A stretch of 54,354 nucleotides of DNA from the NCBI GenBank assembly GCA_900547155.1, contig URFH01000017.1:1-54354 (forward strand), in the 5' to 3' direction. Shown in pieces: positions 43,239-51,302 of the stretch. The position numbers and the translations under genes are program-made. This stretch comes from an uncultured bacterium. GTDB taxonomy: Bacteria; Cyanobacteriota; Vampirovibrionia; Gastranaerophilales; Gastranaerophilaceae. The notes beneath the pieces are model-generated. The model searched no databases. It was not told where the DNA came from and saw only the letters and a program-made list of their open reading frames with translations. Positions within the stretch are counted from its first letter, which is position 1; the number at the start of each line of letters is the position of its first letter.

Positions 43239-44621
43239 TTACAGAGCCCCGCCTGCTGCCTTATAAAGGCTCAAATAATCTATTAATCTTCTGGTTTTGC
43301 TGTCGGCTTTTTCTTTTTCCAGCAAGATGAGATTTTCCAGAAACTGAATTCTGTCAAAATCCGACGTAATCCCGCTTTCGTAGCGCAGATTTATAAGCCC
43401 GTAATTGTATTTCTCCAGCTCGACCTTTTCATTGTTGGCGATATCGGTTTTTGTGTCGTATTTTATTGCGCAAAGGCTGTCGTTAATCTCCTGTATCGCC
43501 TGCAAATCACGTTGTTTGTACTCTTCAAAGAGTTCCTGATAAATTATCTTCTGTTTTTTCAAATTAGCAATCTTTCGCCCGCCCATAAACAGGTTCTGGG
43601 TAATACTCGCCGCCACAAGCGCCAGAAATCTGTCCCAATCAAAGAGCCTGTCGAGCTTTAGCGCCGTAAAACCGGCAATTCCGGTAATCGGAATGGTCGG
43701 AAGAAATTCTTTTCGTGCAACGCGGATATCAATCTTCGCTTTTTTCAGTTTTGCCTCTGTTTCCATCAAATCAGGGCGGTTTATTACAACTTTTGAGCTT
43801 ATTTCGGCAGGAATTTCCTTTTTGTATTCAAAAGAGTCCAAATCCCCGCGCACAAAGCTGCATGCGCAAGACGGAGATTCGCCGGTAAGTACTGCAAGCT
43901 GGTGCAGAAGCTGCGCACGCTGCTTTTTCAGGTCATTTAGAGTGATTATGGCGATTGTGTGCTGCTGGTTGCGCGCTGTTGTATCGAATGTCGAGGCGAG
44001 CCCCAATTTATAACGGTCTTCAGTTAGCTCCCAGACGCGTTTTCGGACTTTTACGATTTCCTCCTGCAGTTTTATGGTTTTATCAAGCCGCAAAATGTTA
44101 ATATACGTCGTTCCAACCGCCGAAGCAAGTGAAATATAAGAGCTTTTCTCTTGATAGCGGACAGCTTCGGCCTCTTTTTTTGCGGATTTTGTTTTGTCGT
44201 GGTTTTTCAGGAAAATATCCGCCTCATAACTCGCAATGAGCGGGAGCGAAAAGACATTTGTGCTCGTATTGTCCAGATTTAGGCCGTTAAAATCAAATCC
44301 CGGGGTTCTGATTCTCACATAATTCGCCATAAAACTCAGGGTCGGGAGCTCGTTTGCGAAAGTGATTTTCATGTTCTGATAGTATTCTTTTGTCCTCAGA
44401 GTGGCGATTTTGAGGTCGTGGTTGTGCGAAATGGTCTTAAAAACGTATTCTTTTAAATAAGGGTCATCAAAATTGTCCCACCAGTCGATGTTTACGTAAG
44501 TAAGCCGGTAATCGCTCACGCCCGCGCAGACTTTTTTAGGCTTTGAATATGCGGGAAAACAGCTAAAATTCAGTACAAAAACAAGGAAACAAACAAAAAT
44601 TTTTCTTACAATTTTCCTCAT
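43239..44621 (-). CDS. TolC-family outer-membrane efflux channel
   Basis: This 460-residue protein belongs to the TolC/NodT outer-membrane factor family. I chose ATG 44621, which begins a signal peptide (MRKIVRKIFVCFLVFVLNFS) and has GGGGAC before it; the frame opens earlier, at 44756. The mature part shows the repeated helical hairpins of the family, with the internally duplicated YEADIFLKNHDKTKS / LGLASTFDTTARNQQ and RVARKEFLPTIPITG / YESGITSDFDRIQFLE patterns. It should form a trimeric channel for the adjacent HlyD/MFS pump, and is good evidence for an outer membrane. It is divergent from marR with a REP-like repeat between them. Confidence 0.9.
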   Translation of the reverse strand: MRKIVRKIFVCFLVFVLNFSCFPAYSKPKKVCAGVSDYRLTYVNIDWWDNFDDPYLKEYVFKTISHNHDLKIATLRTKEYYQNMKITFANELPTLSFMANYVRIRTPGFDFNGLNLDNTSTNVFSLPLIASYEADIFLKNHDKTKSAKKEAEAVRYQEKSSYISLASAVGTTYINILRLDKTIKLQEEIVKVRKRVWELTEDRYKLGLASTFDTTARNQQHTIAIITLNDLKKQRAQLLHQLAVLTGESPSCACSFVRGDLDSFEYKKEIPAEISSKVVINRPDLMETEAKLKKAKIDIRVARKEFLPTIPITGIAGFTALKLDRLFDWDRFLALVAASITQNLFMGGRKIANLKKQKIIYQELFEEYKQRDLQAIQEINDSLCAIKYDTKTDIANNEKVELEKYNYGLINLRYESGITSDFDRIQFLENLILLEKEKADSKTRRLIDYLSLYKAAGGAL

Positions 44622-44705
44622 GTCCCCTGTTTTTAACCTTTCTTGCCACATTATTAAAAAAATGTTATCATTATAACAGTTGGAATATAAATTTCCTAAA
44701 TATTT

Positions 44706-44790
44706 GTCACCCTGAACGCGTTTCAGGGGCGCGAGGGATTGAAATTTTAACTTCAATCCGGCGATTCCGAAATAAATTCGGAATGACGCA
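44706..44790. repeat. REP-like repeat in the tolC/marR divergent region
   Basis: This is a diverged full unit of the 1-211 family, with CCCTGAACGCGTTTCAGGG (44711-44729) and ATTCCGAAATAAATTCGGAAT (44764-44784). It occupies the centre of the divergent promoter region. Confidence 0.8.
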
Positions 44791-44798
44791 TATTTTGT

Positions 44799-44814
44799 TT
44801 GTACAATTTATAAT
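44799..44814 (+). promoter_or_regulatory. Palindrome and -10-like element before marR
   Basis: TTGTACAA (44799-44806) is a perfect palindrome, followed at once by TATAAT (44809-44814). No good -35 is visible. A MarR site overlapping the promoter is a reasonable guess. Confidence 0.35.
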
Positions 44815-44826
44815 AGTAAAGACGAT

Positions 44827-45309
44827 TTGAAACAATTAGACGACATAGCAATAACCAGTAAAGAAATAACCGACAATATCTGCTACGAACTCGGCCAGAC
44901 GGACTCGTACATCCGGATAGCCGTGTCAAAACTTTTAAAAACAGTCGGAATAACCGACATAACCTATGAACAGTTCGGCATTTTATTTGTATTATCAAAC
45001 GAAGACGGATTATACCAGAGGCAGCTCGCTTTTTTGCTGAACAAAGACCGTCCGAATATCACCAGAATGCTTGATATTCTTGAAAAACAGGGTTATGTCA
45101 AAAGGGTAAAAGACCCGGGCAACAAAAGAATTATAAAAATCCATATAACCCCCGCAGGGCTTGAAAAAGTAGAACTTATGGAGCCTTACAAGAAAAGTTT
45201 TCAGGAAAGAATCGAAAAAGGCATTTCTCAAGAGGATTTGGACATCTGCCGTTCTGTAATGAAGCGAATAAGGGAGAATCTGGAGGATTCCTGCTCCCAG
45301 CAAATATAA
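44827..45309 (+). CDS. MarR-family transcriptional regulator
   Basis: This 160-residue protein has the MarR winged-helix fold: a helical start (IAVSKLLKTVGITDITYEQF), then the DNA-binding part ILFVLSNEDGLYQRQLAFLL and NITRMLDILEKQGYVKR, the wing DPGNKRIIKIHITPAG, and a C-terminal dimer helix. It starts at TTG 44827; no ATG fits and no ribosome site is clear, so it may be leaderless. It heads an operon with an efflux pump and probably represses it in the absence of a ligand, the usual MarR arrangement. tolC diverges on the other side. Confidence 0.9.
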   Translation: MKQLDDIAITSKEITDNICYELGQTDSYIRIAVSKLLKTVGITDITYEQFGILFVLSNEDGLYQRQLAFLLNKDRPNITRMLDILEKQGYVKRVKDPGNKRIIKIHITPAGLEKVELMEPYKKSFQERIEKGISQEDLDICRSVMKRIRENLEDSCSQQI

Positions 45310-45319
45310 GGACGGAAAA

Positions 45320-46342
45320 ATGCCAGACGAAGAAAATACAACCCCACCCCCCGGAGAAAAACCTCAAAAACGGGGTCGTAGGCGTGCAAAAATAAAGAAA
45401 AAATTCAAAAAAATATATATTTTGCCGGTTCTGGCGGTGATTGCGGTGCTGTTTTGGGTCGGATGGGGGTATTTTTCATCGTTTGTTTCCACGGATGACG
45501 CCTTTGTCGAGGCGCACATTGTACGCGTAAGCCCGAAAATCTCCGGAATAATCTCAAAACTCTACATCGACGACAACCAGCATGTAAAAAAAGGCGATTT
45601 GCTGCTCGAAATTGATGACAGGGATTTCAAAGTCCGCTACGAACAGGCAAAAGCCTCTTATGATATGGCAATCTACCGCCAAAAGTCCGCAAAAGCCACA
45701 GAATCGGCTGCGGATATTGATTTGGCGCTGGCAAAGCAGGATTTGGACAGATATGAGGGACTTTTTAAAAAAGGCGCGGTTTCTCAGCAGGAACTCGACC
45801 GCGCGCGCTCAAAATACGAACAATCCCGCGCAAATTTAACAGGAGCAGGCGAAAACGTCTTTTCAAAAAGAAAAAACCGCGTTGCAGACGCTGATTTGGA
45901 AAGATTAAAAGCCCTGATGGAGCAGGCAAAGCTTGATTTGTCATATACAAAGATTTACGCGACAGAAGACGGAAAAATCACGAACCGCTCGGCTGAAGAG
46001 GGCGCTTATATTCACACGGGCTCGCCAATGTTCTCGCTGGTGCCTGACGAACGCTGGATTGTCGCAAATTACAAAGAAACCCAGCTGGAACACATAAAAC
46101 CCGGCCAAAATGTCGAAATCAAAGTCGATGCGTACCCCGGCATAAAGTTTAAAGGGAAAGTCGATTCAATTCAGGCAAGCACCGGCGCAAAAATGAGCAT
46201 GTTTCCGCCCGAAAACGCCGTCGGAAGCTATGTAAAGGTTGTCCAGAGGGTTCCTGTGAAAATAATCTTCACAGAGCCGATTGACCCGAAATACAATATT
46301 GAACCCGGCATGTCCGTTATTCCAAAGGTATTTGTAAAATGA
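45320..46342 (+). CDS. HlyD/EmrA-type efflux adaptor
   Basis: This 340-residue periplasmic adaptor joins the inner-membrane pump to TolC. It has a short basic cytosolic tail (RGRRRAKIKKKFKK), one membrane helix (about residues 33-50), the first half of a lipoyl-like domain (VSPKISGIISKLYIDDNQHV), a coiled-coil hairpin (about 95-205), the second lipoyl half (IYATEDGKITNRSAEEGAYI) and a beta-barrel part ending in PKVFVK. AAGGAC lies upstream of the ATG. It overlaps the next gene by 4 bp (ATGA). Confidence 0.93.
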   Translation: MPDEENTTPPPGEKPQKRGRRRAKIKKKFKKIYILPVLAVIAVLFWVGWGYFSSFVSTDDAFVEAHIVRVSPKISGIISKLYIDDNQHVKKGDLLLEIDDRDFKVRYEQAKASYDMAIYRQKSAKATESAADIDLALAKQDLDRYEGLFKKGAVSQQELDRARSKYEQSRANLTGAGENVFSKRKNRVADADLERLKALMEQAKLDLSYTKIYATEDGKITNRSAEEGAYIHTGSPMFSLVPDERWIVANYKETQLEHIKPGQNVEIKVDAYPGIKFKGKVDSIQASTGAKMSMFPPENAVGSYVKVVQRVPVKIIFTEPIDPKYNIEPGMSVIPKVFVK

Positions 46343-47895
46343 ACGCCGCAGCCCATGAAGAATGGAAACCCTCAAGAAGCCCGTGGTACAGCGCAGGCGC
46401 TGTTATGTTGACCATTTTTATGGTGGTTCTGGATTCTTCAATCGCAAATGTTGCCCTCCCCAACATCGCCGGCAGTTTTTCCGCCACGCAGGACGAATCA
46501 ACGTGGGTTTTGACGAGTTATCTTGTAGCTAACGGCGTAATTATCCCCTCGACAGCGTGGTTTTCAACGCTTTTTGGGCGAAAAAATTTCCTTTTGCTCT
46601 CAACAATCCTTTTTACCGCCTCATCAGCCCTTTGCGGGATGGCGTCGAGCATGGGAATGCTGATTTTTGCCCGTGTAATTCAAGGTCTGGGCGGAGGGGC
46701 GATTATGCCAATCGGGCAGGCGGTCATGATGGAGGAATTTCCCGTCGAAGAACGCGGTGTGGCGATGTCAGTATTTGGTTTCGGGGTGATTTTTGCTCCG
46801 ATTATCGGCCCTACGCTCGGAGGCTGGATTACGGATACATATTCCTGGCACTGGATTTTTCTGATTAACGTTCCTGTCGGCATAATCGCCGTTATCCTCG
46901 GAAATCTCTTCATTGAAGACCCGCCCTACGCAAAAAAAGGCAAGGTTCAAAAGGTAGATTATATCGGATTTATACTTTTGATTGTGTGGTTGTTTTCGTT
47001 GCAGGTTGTGCTCGACAACGGACAAAAATCCGACTGGTTCGGCTCAAAATGGGTTCGGTGGACAACAGCGCTGTCCCTGAGCTGTTTTATCGGCTTCATC
47101 TGGCGGGAATTAACAACAAAAGTGCCGATTGTTGACTTGAAAGTCTTTCTTGACCGCAATTTCATCGTCGGAACCGCGCTTAATTCGGTTGTTGGCGCTG
47201 TTTTGTATTCAACTCTGGCAATTTTGCCGTTGTTTTTGCAGCATTTAATGGGTTATACGGCAACTTTGAGCGGGCTGGCGATTAGTCCGAGGGGATTTGG
47301 TTCTCTTGCGGGGCTTGTGGCGGTGGCAGTTCTTTCAAACAAGGTTGACCAGCGTTATGTGGTCATTGCGGGTATGCTTCTTCTTGCCCTGTCGAATATT
47401 ATGTTCGGTTCAATGAATTTGAGCATAGGGATGGGAAATATTATTTTCCCCAACATAATTTGCGGGTTTTCTTTCAGTCTTTTGATGATTCCGTTGATGA
47501 CAATCACTTTTGTGACCCTTAAAAACAGCCAGATGACCAATGCTTCCGGAATTTTTAACCTCGCAAAGAGCGTGGGAGGCGCAATCGGAACTTCTATCGT
47601 TTCGACGTTGATTCAGCGGATGGGGCAGGTTCATCAGACGCATTTAATAAGAAATTTAACCTATTCAAACCCCGCTTTTGTTGAAAAACTCACTGCAATC
47701 CAGAGCGGAATCGCCGTTTATACAGGAGAATTCGTTGCACGGGAAAAAGCCAATTTTATGGTCTACATGCAGCTTCAGCAGCAGTCGAATTTGCTTGCTT
47801 TCATGGATTGTTTTAAAATATACGCAGCGGCGGTTTTTCTGCTGACGCCGTTTGTGTTTCTGTTCAAAAAAGCGAAGTACAAAAAAGAGGGTTGA
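46339..47895 (+). CDS. EmrB/QacA-type MFS drug transporter (DHA2, 14-TM)
   Basis: This 518-residue inner-membrane antiporter belongs to the DHA2 branch of the major facilitator superfamily. The first helix carries LDSSIANVALPNIAGSF, the DHA2 motif, followed by the motif-A region FSTLFGRKNFLLLS and motif-C-like FGVIFAPIIGPTLGGWITD. About 14 membrane helices are visible. With the preceding EmrA-like adaptor and the TolC-type channel it should form a tripartite pump that expels drugs, bile acids or fatty acids; the substrate is not fixed by sequence. Confidence 0.92.
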   Translation: MNAAAHEEWKPSRSPWYSAGAVMLTIFMVVLDSSIANVALPNIAGSFSATQDESTWVLTSYLVANGVIIPSTAWFSTLFGRKNFLLLSTILFTASSALCGMASSMGMLIFARVIQGLGGGAIMPIGQAVMMEEFPVEERGVAMSVFGFGVIFAPIIGPTLGGWITDTYSWHWIFLINVPVGIIAVILGNLFIEDPPYAKKGKVQKVDYIGFILLIVWLFSLQVVLDNGQKSDWFGSKWVRWTTALSLSCFIGFIWRELTTKVPIVDLKVFLDRNFIVGTALNSVVGAVLYSTLAILPLFLQHLMGYTATLSGLAISPRGFGSLAGLVAVAVLSNKVDQRYVVIAGMLLLALSNIMFGSMNLSIGMGNIIFPNIICGFSFSLLMIPLMTITFVTLKNSQMTNASGIFNLAKSVGGAIGTSIVSTLIQRMGQVHQTHLIRNLTYSNPAFVEKLTAIQSGIAVYTGEFVAREKANFMVYMQLQQQSNLLAFMDCFKIYAAAVFLLTPFVFLFKKAKYKKEG

Positions 47896-47896
47896 T

Positions 47897-48643
47897 ATGA
47901 AAGTATCTGATTTAGTTTTAGAAAAAGCTTACGAGGTAAAATATTACGAACAAAACCTCAAAAATGAGCTAAAAGAATCGTCTTTGCTGAATTTTTTGCA
48001 GGACGCAGCGACGGTAAGCGCAGAAAACCTCGGTTTCGGGCCGTCTTTTGTGTTTTCAAATAATCTTGCATGGTTTGTGCTCAAATATCATATTGAGCTC
48101 TCAGAACCGGTCAAAAACACCGATTCCGTAATCATAAAAACCGAACCGCGCGGTGCGCACAGGCTTTATGCGTACAGAGATTTTGGAATTTATCTTCCTG
48201 ACGGGAAAAAAATCGGCTTTGCGTCAAGCCTCTGGGCGCTTGTTGATATGGGTTCAAAAAGAATGCTCCCGATGGAAAAAGCGCTTCCTGATATGTTCAA
48301 ATACGATAAGCGCGATTCAGACCCTGATTTTGCGAAGATTCCGCCCCTTGAAAGTGAAAAAACCAGTTTTGAAAAAGAATTTGAGGTAAAATTCGACGAT
48401 GTAGATGTAAACCAGCACGCAAACAACGCAAATTATATCGTCTGGGCGCTGGAATCGCTTCCTCATGAGTTCAGAATGAACCACTCACCCGCCGTAATCG
48501 ATATAAAATACCGCAAAGAAATCAAAATGGGCGGAAAAATTCTTTCCCAATCACAATCAATCACCCCCAACACCACAATTCACCTCATCAGAGAAAAAGA
48601 ATCCGGTGAAGAGCTTTGCTGTGCAAGGTTTGTGTGGAAATGA
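47897..48643 (+). CDS. Acyl-ACP thioesterase-like protein
   Basis: This 248-residue protein resembles acyl-ACP thioesterases, with two hotdog domains. Residues about 10-115 form the first (LLNFLQDAATVSAENLGFGP, then ALVDMGSKRMLPM after it) and residues about 155-248 the second, carrying DVDVNQHANNANYIVWALES, the family's catalytic Asn/His region. It would release fatty acids from acyl-carrier protein. I chose ATG 47897, which has GAGG upstream and lies 1 bp after the pump gene stop, so it is cotranscribed with the efflux operon. That placement hints that the pump could export free fatty acids or related molecules. Confidence 0.85.
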   Translation: MKVSDLVLEKAYEVKYYEQNLKNELKESSLLNFLQDAATVSAENLGFGPSFVFSNNLAWFVLKYHIELSEPVKNTDSVIIKTEPRGAHRLYAYRDFGIYLPDGKKIGFASSLWALVDMGSKRMLPMEKALPDMFKYDKRDSDPDFAKIPPLESEKTSFEKEFEVKFDDVDVNQHANNANYIVWALESLPHEFRMNHSPAVIDIKYRKEIKMGGKILSQSQSITPNTTIHLIREKESGEELCCARFVWK

Positions 48644-48651
48644 TTCAACGC

Positions 48652-48679
48652 TTGAAAATTGCTGCAAATGATTTATAAT
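48652..48679 (+). promoter_or_regulatory. Promoter of the candidate 107-nt RNA
   Basis: TTGAAA (48652-48657) and a perfect TATAAT (48674-48679) are 16 bp apart. The predicted start is at 48686, exactly where the structured RNA begins. Confidence 0.65.
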
Positions 48680-48685
48680 GAAAGA

Positions 48686-48792
48686 AAGGGGACTTGCCCC
48701 GATTGCGGTAACAATCAGAGCAAGTGCTTCGACCCTTAGATTAACGTAGCAATTAATCTTATTAAAAGTCCTAGTACAGCTAGGGGTTTTTT
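48686..48792 (+). ncRNA. Candidate free-standing structured small RNA (about 107 nt)
   Basis: The region has its own promoter upstream, three stems and a terminator. Domain 1: AAGGG (48686-48690) with CCCTT (48733-48737), enclosing ACTTGC/GCAAGT (48692-48697 with 48720-48725) and GATTG/CAATC (48701-48705 with 48712-48716), loop CGGTAA. Domain 2: AGATTAA/TTAATCT (48738-48744 with 48753-48759). Terminator: CCTAG/CTAGG (48770-48774 with 48780-48784), then six T residues. GGGG/CCCC (48688-48700) offers an alternative fold. It does not match 4.5S, 6S, tmRNA or a riboswitch class I can recall. The next gene starts 400 bp away, so it is not an obvious leader. Confidence 0.65.
48770..48792 (+). terminator. 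Rho-independent terminator of the small RNA
   Basis: CCTAG pairs with CTAGG around a 5-nt loop, extended by G-T and A-T pairs, and is followed by T residues (48787-48792). Confidence 0.7.
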
Positions 48793-48883
48793 AATTAACG
48801 CTCTGTTCATCCTTTCTGCTGTTTCTTCAAAAACTGTTGTGCAGTGGAGGGATTAGGTCTTACCCCCGGGTTATATTAAAGCA

Positions 48884-48916
48884 TAAAAAAAATGCTTACA
48901 AATCGTTGCAAGCATT
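48884..48916 (-). terminator. Terminator-like hairpin on the minus strand
   Basis: AATGCTT (48891-48897) pairs with AAGCATT (48910-48916), with eight T residues next to it on the minus strand. No minus-strand gene is known upstream. The rest of the gap 48793-49194 is AT-rich and should contain the HNH promoter; I see no further gene. Confidence 0.5.
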
Positions 48917-49194
48917 AAATAAACACGAGGATATTAAGAGAGAGAGTATATGGATAAAATTTAAATTGAGTTCGTTTTACGGTTTATCTGGTCTAAAAGT
49001 TGATATGTTTTTGTCTTCCTTTAAATTTGATATCCCTTACTCTTATATAAAGTATTTTTTTATATGAAAATTGCCTGTTTGTTTTAATAATTTTAAGAAA
49101 TGTTAATAAACACCCCGAAACCCGCTCCATGAGGGTTAATTTTTATATAAAAATATGTTATACTACAAATGTAACAGTAAGAAAGAGCAAAAAC

Positions 49195-49701
49195 ATGAAA
49201 CGGGTACTCTTGTTGGATCAGAATAATCATCCGCTCCGGGTATGCAGCTGGAAGCGGGCGCTGGTTTTGATTCTCAAGGGGAAAGCTCAATGTGCAAAAA
49301 GTATAAGTAACATTGAAGACATCATCAACATAGACAATACCATTATACCTCGCATTATCAGGCTAAATTATGAAGTGGCAGTTCCAGATTTGGAGCTGCC
49401 TTTTAGCAGAGAAAACATTTTTACGCGTGACAACTACACATGCCAGTACTGCGGACGAAAATTCTCCGCCCATGAACTCACGCTTGACCATGTTTACCCG
49501 AAATCACGTCTGGGGCCCGATATCTGGGAGAATATCGTCACCTGCTGCAAAGAATGCAACCAGTACAAAGCCGACAAAACGCCCAAAGAAGCCGGGATGA
49601 AGCTCATGCGCCGTCCATACCGTCCTGATGGGTATTTTGAATTTGAAATGCTTAAATATGCCCCGGAAGACCGGTATTACTGGGAAAACTGGGCATGTTA
49701 A
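49195..49701 (+). CDS. Stand-alone HNH endonuclease-like protein
   Basis: This 168-residue protein has an N-terminal module (KRVLLLDQNNHPLRVCSWKR, then ALVLILKGKAQC) that is characteristic of a short HNH family common in cyanobacteria. The HNH part carries two CxxC zinc pairs (YTCQYCGRKFS and CCKECNQYK) and the catalytic LTLDHVYPKSRLG, with WENIVTCC between. HNH enzymes cut DNA; the role of this stand-alone type is unknown, and it is not visibly tied to a phage, intron or restriction system. I chose ATG 49195 because it starts the conserved module; the frame opens at 49129. Confidence 0.88.
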   Translation: MKRVLLLDQNNHPLRVCSWKRALVLILKGKAQCAKSISNIEDIINIDNTIIPRIIRLNYEVAVPDLELPFSRENIFTRDNYTCQYCGRKFSAHELTLDHVYPKSRLGPDIWENIVTCCKECNQYKADKTPKEAGMKLMRRPYRPDGYFEFEMLKYAPEDRYYWENWAC

Positions 49702-49710
49702 AAGCGTAAT

Positions 49711-50076
49711 TTATTTTTTATCAACAACTTTTATGATATGCCAGCCGAACTGGGTTTGCACGGGTTGGGAAATATCGCCGGGCTCCATTGAAAATGCAGC
49801 GTCCTCAAATTCTTTGACCATTTGTCCGCGCCTGAAGTAGCCCAAATCGCCTCCGTTCTTGCCGGAGGGGCATTTTGAATATTTTTGAGCCAGATATTCA
49901 AAAGTTATCCCGTTATCAAGCCGTTTTTCGATAAGCTGCGCCTCCTGCTCGGTATCCACGAGAATATGCTGCGCACGAACGGCAATTGCTTCTCTTGCCT
50001 CGGATTTCAGGTTTATAAATCCGAAAATTCCGCAAATTAATGCAAATATTGTAAATAATCTAAAAATTGCTGTCAT
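49711..50076 (-). CDS. Parvulin-type peptidyl-prolyl isomerase with signal anchor
   Basis: This 121-residue protein has an N-terminal membrane or signal segment (about residues 4-22) and one parvulin domain: RAQHILVDTEQEAQLIEKRL, then YSKCPSGKNGGDLGYFRRGQ and FGWHIIKV, the catalytic and substrate-binding motifs of PpiC-like proteins. It would help secreted proteins fold in the periplasm. I chose ATG 50076, which has AAAGGAG 6 nt upstream; the frame opens at 50115. It is short, lacking the SurA/PrsA-type N-terminal domain. Confidence 0.9.
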   Translation of the reverse strand: MTAIFRLFTIFALICGIFGFINLKSEAREAIAVRAQHILVDTEQEAQLIEKRLDNGITFEYLAQKYSKCPSGKNGGDLGYFRRGQMVKEFEDAAFSMEPGDISQPVQTQFGWHIIKVVDKK

Positions 50077-50162
50077 AAAAAACTCCTTTAATTTTTTATA
50101 CAAATTATAAAACAAATTCTGCGTGCGGTCATCCTGTACATGTATTTAATCCATCCATATAA

Positions 50163-50192
50163 ACAAAAAAAAGACCGGTCATGCCGGTCTTT
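50163..50192 (-). terminator. Rho-independent terminator of the coiled-coil gene
   Basis: AAAGACCGG (50170-50178) pairs with CCGGTCTTT (50184-50192), and eight T residues follow on the minus strand. Confidence 0.85.
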
Positions 50193-50214
50193 ATAAAAAG
50201 TTATGACATTTTTT

Positions 50215-50814
50215 TTACTGGATATATTCCGATTCATAGCCCTGCTGCGCGGGAGCGGAATAATCCATTGCGTTTTGAGGATAATTTGTTTTTGCCTGTT
50301 TTAATTTTCCGAGATACATTTTTCCGTTTTGAACAATCTGCTGAAGCTGCGACAAATCAGTATCAATATTGTTCAAAATCTGCTCGGCATAGTTTTCTGC
50401 ACCCTCTTTTGTTCTGAGAGCTTCGTCTTCTGCCTGAATTTTGATAGCTTTTGCTTCATCAATGGTTTTTTCGCGCAAATCCTGACATTCTGCGAGAACC
50501 TGTTCCTTAATTTTTTCAGCCTCTTTGTGAACCTGATTCAGAAGCTCGGATTCAGAAAGAATTTTTTCAGCTTCGTTTCTTGCGTCAATAATTATGCGTT
50601 CTGCGCGCTGCTGTGCCTCAATCTGGATTTCTTCGCGGCGGCGGAGGATGGATTCCGCTTCCTTGATGTCCTCGGGGATAGATGCGTCAATTCTGTCAAG
50701 AAGCGTTTCCATGTCCGAACTTTTTATAAGAACAAACCCCGGAAGAAGGTGCAAACCCTTGTCCAGTACGAAGTTAGCGCGTCCTAAAAGGTCTTTGATT
50801 CTTAACTGTGTCAT
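50215..50814 (-). CDS. Coiled-coil protein, possibly DivIVA- or ATP-synthase-b-like
   Basis: This 199-residue protein is mostly a long coiled coil (about residues 55-165) with runs such as EEIQIEAQQRAERIIIDARN and EAEKIKEQVLAECQDLREKT. The N terminus (TQLRIKDLLGRANFVLDKG) is distinct. The overall form recalls a family found next to coaD in cyanobacteria. No membrane segment is visible, so it is not a true ATP-synthase b subunit. A scaffold or division role, like DivIVA, is a guess. coaD starts 18 bp upstream on the same strand. Confidence 0.68.
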   Translation of the reverse strand: MTQLRIKDLLGRANFVLDKGLHLLPGFVLIKSSDMETLLDRIDASIPEDIKEAESILRRREEIQIEAQQRAERIIIDARNEAEKILSESELLNQVHKEAEKIKEQVLAECQDLREKTIDEAKAIKIQAEDEALRTKEGAENYAEQILNNIDTDLSQLQQIVQNGKMYLGKLKQAKTNYPQNAMDYSAPAQQGYESEYIQ

Positions 50815-50831
50815 AACTTTTTTTACCTTTC

Positions 50832-51302
50832 TTATATTTTATGAAAATATTCTACCACACATGGAGGCACAAATTTTGAAATATCGCCGTTATTTTTTGC
50901 GATTTCCTTAACCGTGCTTGAGGAAATGAAGTTGTATTTTGGTTTTGTAATCAAAAATACAGTGGTAATCTCCGGTGCAAGAGCGTTGTTGGTCTGGGAA
51001 AGCTGCATTTCGTATTCAAAATCCGAAACCGCCCGCAAACCCCTAATCAGGACATTCGAGCCCTTTGCTTTTGCGTATTCGATAGTCAATCCGTCAAAAC
51101 TGTCAACCTCAACGTTTTCGTAGTCTTTTACAGATTCTTTGATAAGCGCAACACGGTCAGCAGTAGGAAGAAAGCCCTTTTTTGCGTCATTCTGAAGCAC
51201 AGCAATAATAACTTTGTCAAAAAGCAGGCTTGCTTTATGCAGAACATCCAGATGTCCTTTTGTTATCGGGTCAAAACTGCCCGGATAAATCGCAATTCTC
51301 AT
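50832..51302 (-). CDS. coaD: Phosphopantetheine adenylyltransferase
   Basis: CoaD joins 4'-phosphopantetheine and ATP to make dephospho-CoA, the fourth step of CoA synthesis. The 156-residue product is typical in length. The nucleotidyltransferase motif YPGSFDPITKGHLDVL is at the N terminus, LIRGLRAVSDFEYEMQLS in the middle, and the ISSSTVKEIA signature near the end. The gene lies 18 bp upstream of the coiled-coil gene on the same strand. Confidence 0.96.
   Translation of the reverse strand: MRIAIYPGSFDPITKGHLDVLHKASLLFDKVIIAVLQNDAKKGFLPTADRVALIKESVKDYENVEVDSFDGLTIEYAKAKGSNVLIRGLRAVSDFEYEMQLSQTNNALAPEITTVFLITKPKYNFISSSTVKEIAKNNGDISKFVPPCVVEYFHKI

Noticed and set aside
48837..49067. 76-residue plus-strand open frame
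   Set aside because: No ribosome site, no family resemblance, and it crosses a terminator-like hairpin.
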